Shown here piece by piece: positions 62,974-64,000 of a stretch of DNA of 64,000 nucleotides; positions within the stretch are counted from its first letter, which is position 1; every line of letters begins with the position of its first letter. Position numbers and translations under genes: made by a program. The notes beneath the pieces were generated by a model. The model saw only the letters and a program-made list of their open reading frames with translations, did not search any database and was not told the DNA's origin. The stretch is from Bacteroidia bacterium (GTDB taxonomy: Bacteria; Bacteroidota; Bacteroidia; Flavobacteriales; Flavobacteriaceae), in NCBI GenBank assembly GCA_030428705.1, contig JAUIDI010000001.1, forward strand, positions 496,001 to 560,000, given 5' to 3'.

Positions 62974-63295
62974 TTGCCTGTACCGTACTTCTTTATCCAT
63001 ACCGTATAATCGATATTTTCTTAGAACGCTATAAAGCATTTTTTCAAAATCGCTTAGGAAAGAGATTGTTCTCGTAATTACCTAGCATTTTTTCTCCCGA
63101 ATAAACGGCCAAATCCATTGGTCGGAAATAGCTTGCAATTAGAATTGCCCGTTTCACATCAAAAACTGATGGTTTGACAACATAGTTTTTTCCACGCTGC
63201 CCCTTTTATCTAGTTTTATATCATAATTCAAAAACGATGGAAGTCTTTATTAAAAGGCCTCTATTGAATAAAACTCAAAGAAAAATACTAACCGC
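62974..63295 (+). other. Non-coding gap before sigma copy 2
   Basis: About 320 bp without a supportable gene. It must contain the promoter of the second sigma gene; the best candidate is TAGTTTTA around 63211-63218 with a T-rich -33 region, which is weaker than the consensus. GGTTTGACAACATAG near 63171 was considered but its spacing is wrong. No repeat equal to CCAAAATTGTATGG is present. Confidence 0.5.
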
Positions 63296-63313
63296 GCTTT
63301 CCTAACTGAAAGC
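63296..63313 (+). promoter_or_regulatory. Leader hairpin of sigma gene 2
   Basis: GCTTTC, six-nt loop CTAACT, GAAAGC, followed by TTTTAACC and the ATG at 63339. It matches the position and loop size of the hairpin before sigma gene 1 although the stem sequence is different. Confidence 0.42.
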
Positions 63314-63338
63314 CCAATTTTAACCAAAAGTTATTTGT

Positions 63339-63920
63339 ATGGAACTACAAATCGAAGACTCAGAACTAGTAAGGGATTATATTAGTGGTGACGAAAAAGC
63401 CCTTGAAATCTTGATCAATCGTCACAATCAAAGAATATCCAGCTTCATATACTCGAAAGTTTTAGATAGGGACATTACCGAAGACATATTTCAAGATACC
63501 TTTATCAAAGTTATCAAAACACTTAAAAAGGGATCATATAGCGAAGAGGGAAAATTCTTGCCCTGGGTCATGCGAATAGCCCATAACCTTATCATTGACC
63601 ATTTTAGAAAGAACAAAAGAATGCCGATGTTCGAAGGCAATGACGACTTCAACATTTTTTCGGTAATCGGTGATGATAAATTGAATGTCGAGAAACAAAT
63701 TATCAAAGATCAGATCGATTCTGACCTGAGAGAACTTATCGAAGAATTACCCGATGATCAAAAAGAAGTTTTGTTAATGCGTATCTATAAGGATATGAGC
63801 TTTAAAGAGATTTCTGAAAACACCGGAGTTAGCATCAATACCGCTTTAGGAAGAATGCGCTATGCGTTGATCAACCTTCGAAAAATAATCGAAAAACACA
63901 ATATAGTTCTTACCAATTAA
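63339..63920 (+). CDS. ECF RNA polymerase sigma factor, copy 2
   Basis: A 193-residue paralogue of the copy at 62090, with region 2 (SSFIYSKVLDRDITEDIFQD, PWVMRIAHNLIIDHFRK) and region 4 (LPDDQKEVLLMRIYKDMSFKEI, INTALGRMRYALINLRKI). The two proteins share the same ends (IVLTN) but their DNA differs at many silent sites, so the duplication is not recent. Differences cluster at residues 90-105 and 130-140, the linker between regions 2 and 4. A second 47-aa ORF begins 75 bp later. Confidence 0.93.
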   Translation: MELQIEDSELVRDYISGDEKALEILINRHNQRISSFIYSKVLDRDITEDIFQDTFIKVIKTLKKGSYSEEGKFLPWVMRIAHNLIIDHFRKNKRMPMFEGNDDFNIFSVIGDDKLNVEKQIIKDQIDSDLRELIEELPDDQKEVLLMRIYKDMSFKEISENTGVSINTALGRMRYALINLRKIIEKHNIVLTN

Positions 63921-63994
63921 GATCTCCTAATTTCATAGGAAACAATATTTCCATTTTAGTTGCGTTATCTTAACATAACTAGACGATTACTAAT

Positions 63995-64000
63995 ATGGAA
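63995..64000 (+). CDS. Start of second 47-aa-type ORF (cut by window end)
   Basis: Only ATG GAA is visible. It is called because the spacing repeats unit 1: ATGGA preceded by GCGTTATC 33 nt upstream (63962-63969, as 62743-62750 in unit 1). The rest lies outside the window. Confidence 0.4.

Noticed and set aside
62090-63920. The sigma duplication as an assembly artefact
   Set aside because: The two copies differ at many nucleotide positions and have different surroundings, so they cannot be one region assembled twice.

Overview
The window is chromosomal DNA from a member of the Bacteroidota, most probably a marine Flavobacteriaceae of the Maribacter/Zobellia type; the genus is inferred from gene style, not proven. 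The signs are moderate GC, dense short intergenic gaps, genes whose only promoter-like signal is the Bacteroidota TTTG-N19-22-TAnnTTTG pattern, few Shine-Dalgarno sites, SusC/TonB-style proteins, CAL67264 and DUF4834 family proteins, a sulfonolipid-type acyltransferase and menaquinone as quinone. No tRNA, rRNA, CRISPR array, insertion sequence, prophage or plasmid feature was seen.

Layout. 1-12.9 kb is a menaquinone region: the 3' end of menF, then menD, menA, menC and menE, interleaved with DUF2853, a CvfB-like S1 protein, a SPOR protein, a LytTR response regulator plus TPR sensor kinase pair, a metal-dependent hydrolase that has lost its zinc-binding segment, an SDR and a CPBP protease. menB and menH are not present. 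12.9-15.2 kb has an SGNH lipoprotein and an M24 peptidase. 15.3-22.5 kb is the most unusual part: four tandem paralogues that combine the N-terminal half of a SusC receptor (carboxypeptidase-like domain, TonB-box-like strand, plug) with TPRs and a DUF2135-like C-terminal domain, and have no beta-barrel. 22.5-31 kb is housekeeping (acyl-CoA carboxylase beta, Gfo/Idh/MocA oxidoreductase, EttA, MBL lipoprotein, GNAT, fumarase). 31.2-36.1 kb has an unlisted 58-aa membrane protein, an OMP beta-barrel receptor with a small companion, ArsC and prfB with its programmed frameshift. 36.2-39.5 kb is the transglutaminase/alpha-E/ATP-grasp operon. 39.6-46 kb carries a zinc metalloprotease, threonine aldolase, DUF1508, YbaB and an S9 oligopeptidase. 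46-50 kb has a cysteine-synthase-like enzyme followed by an SPT-like acyltransferase and a GNAT-fold protein, a plausible sulfonolipid (capnine) set. 51-57.5 kb is envelope polysaccharide (YfhO, GT4, flippase) plus a DUF1080 lipoprotein. 57.6-64 kb has a protamine-like secreted protein, uvrA, and two tandem copies of a unit made of an ECF sigma factor and a 47-aa ORF; the second copy runs off the window.

How it fits together. The men genes make the respiratory quinone; envelope functions dominate the rest. The strongest candidates for undescribed biology are the barrel-less plug/TPR array, the duplicated sigma/small-ORF unit with structured leaders and the divergent uvrA/sigma control region, and the internally deleted hydrolase. 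All family calls are from reading protein motifs by eye; no database search was run.
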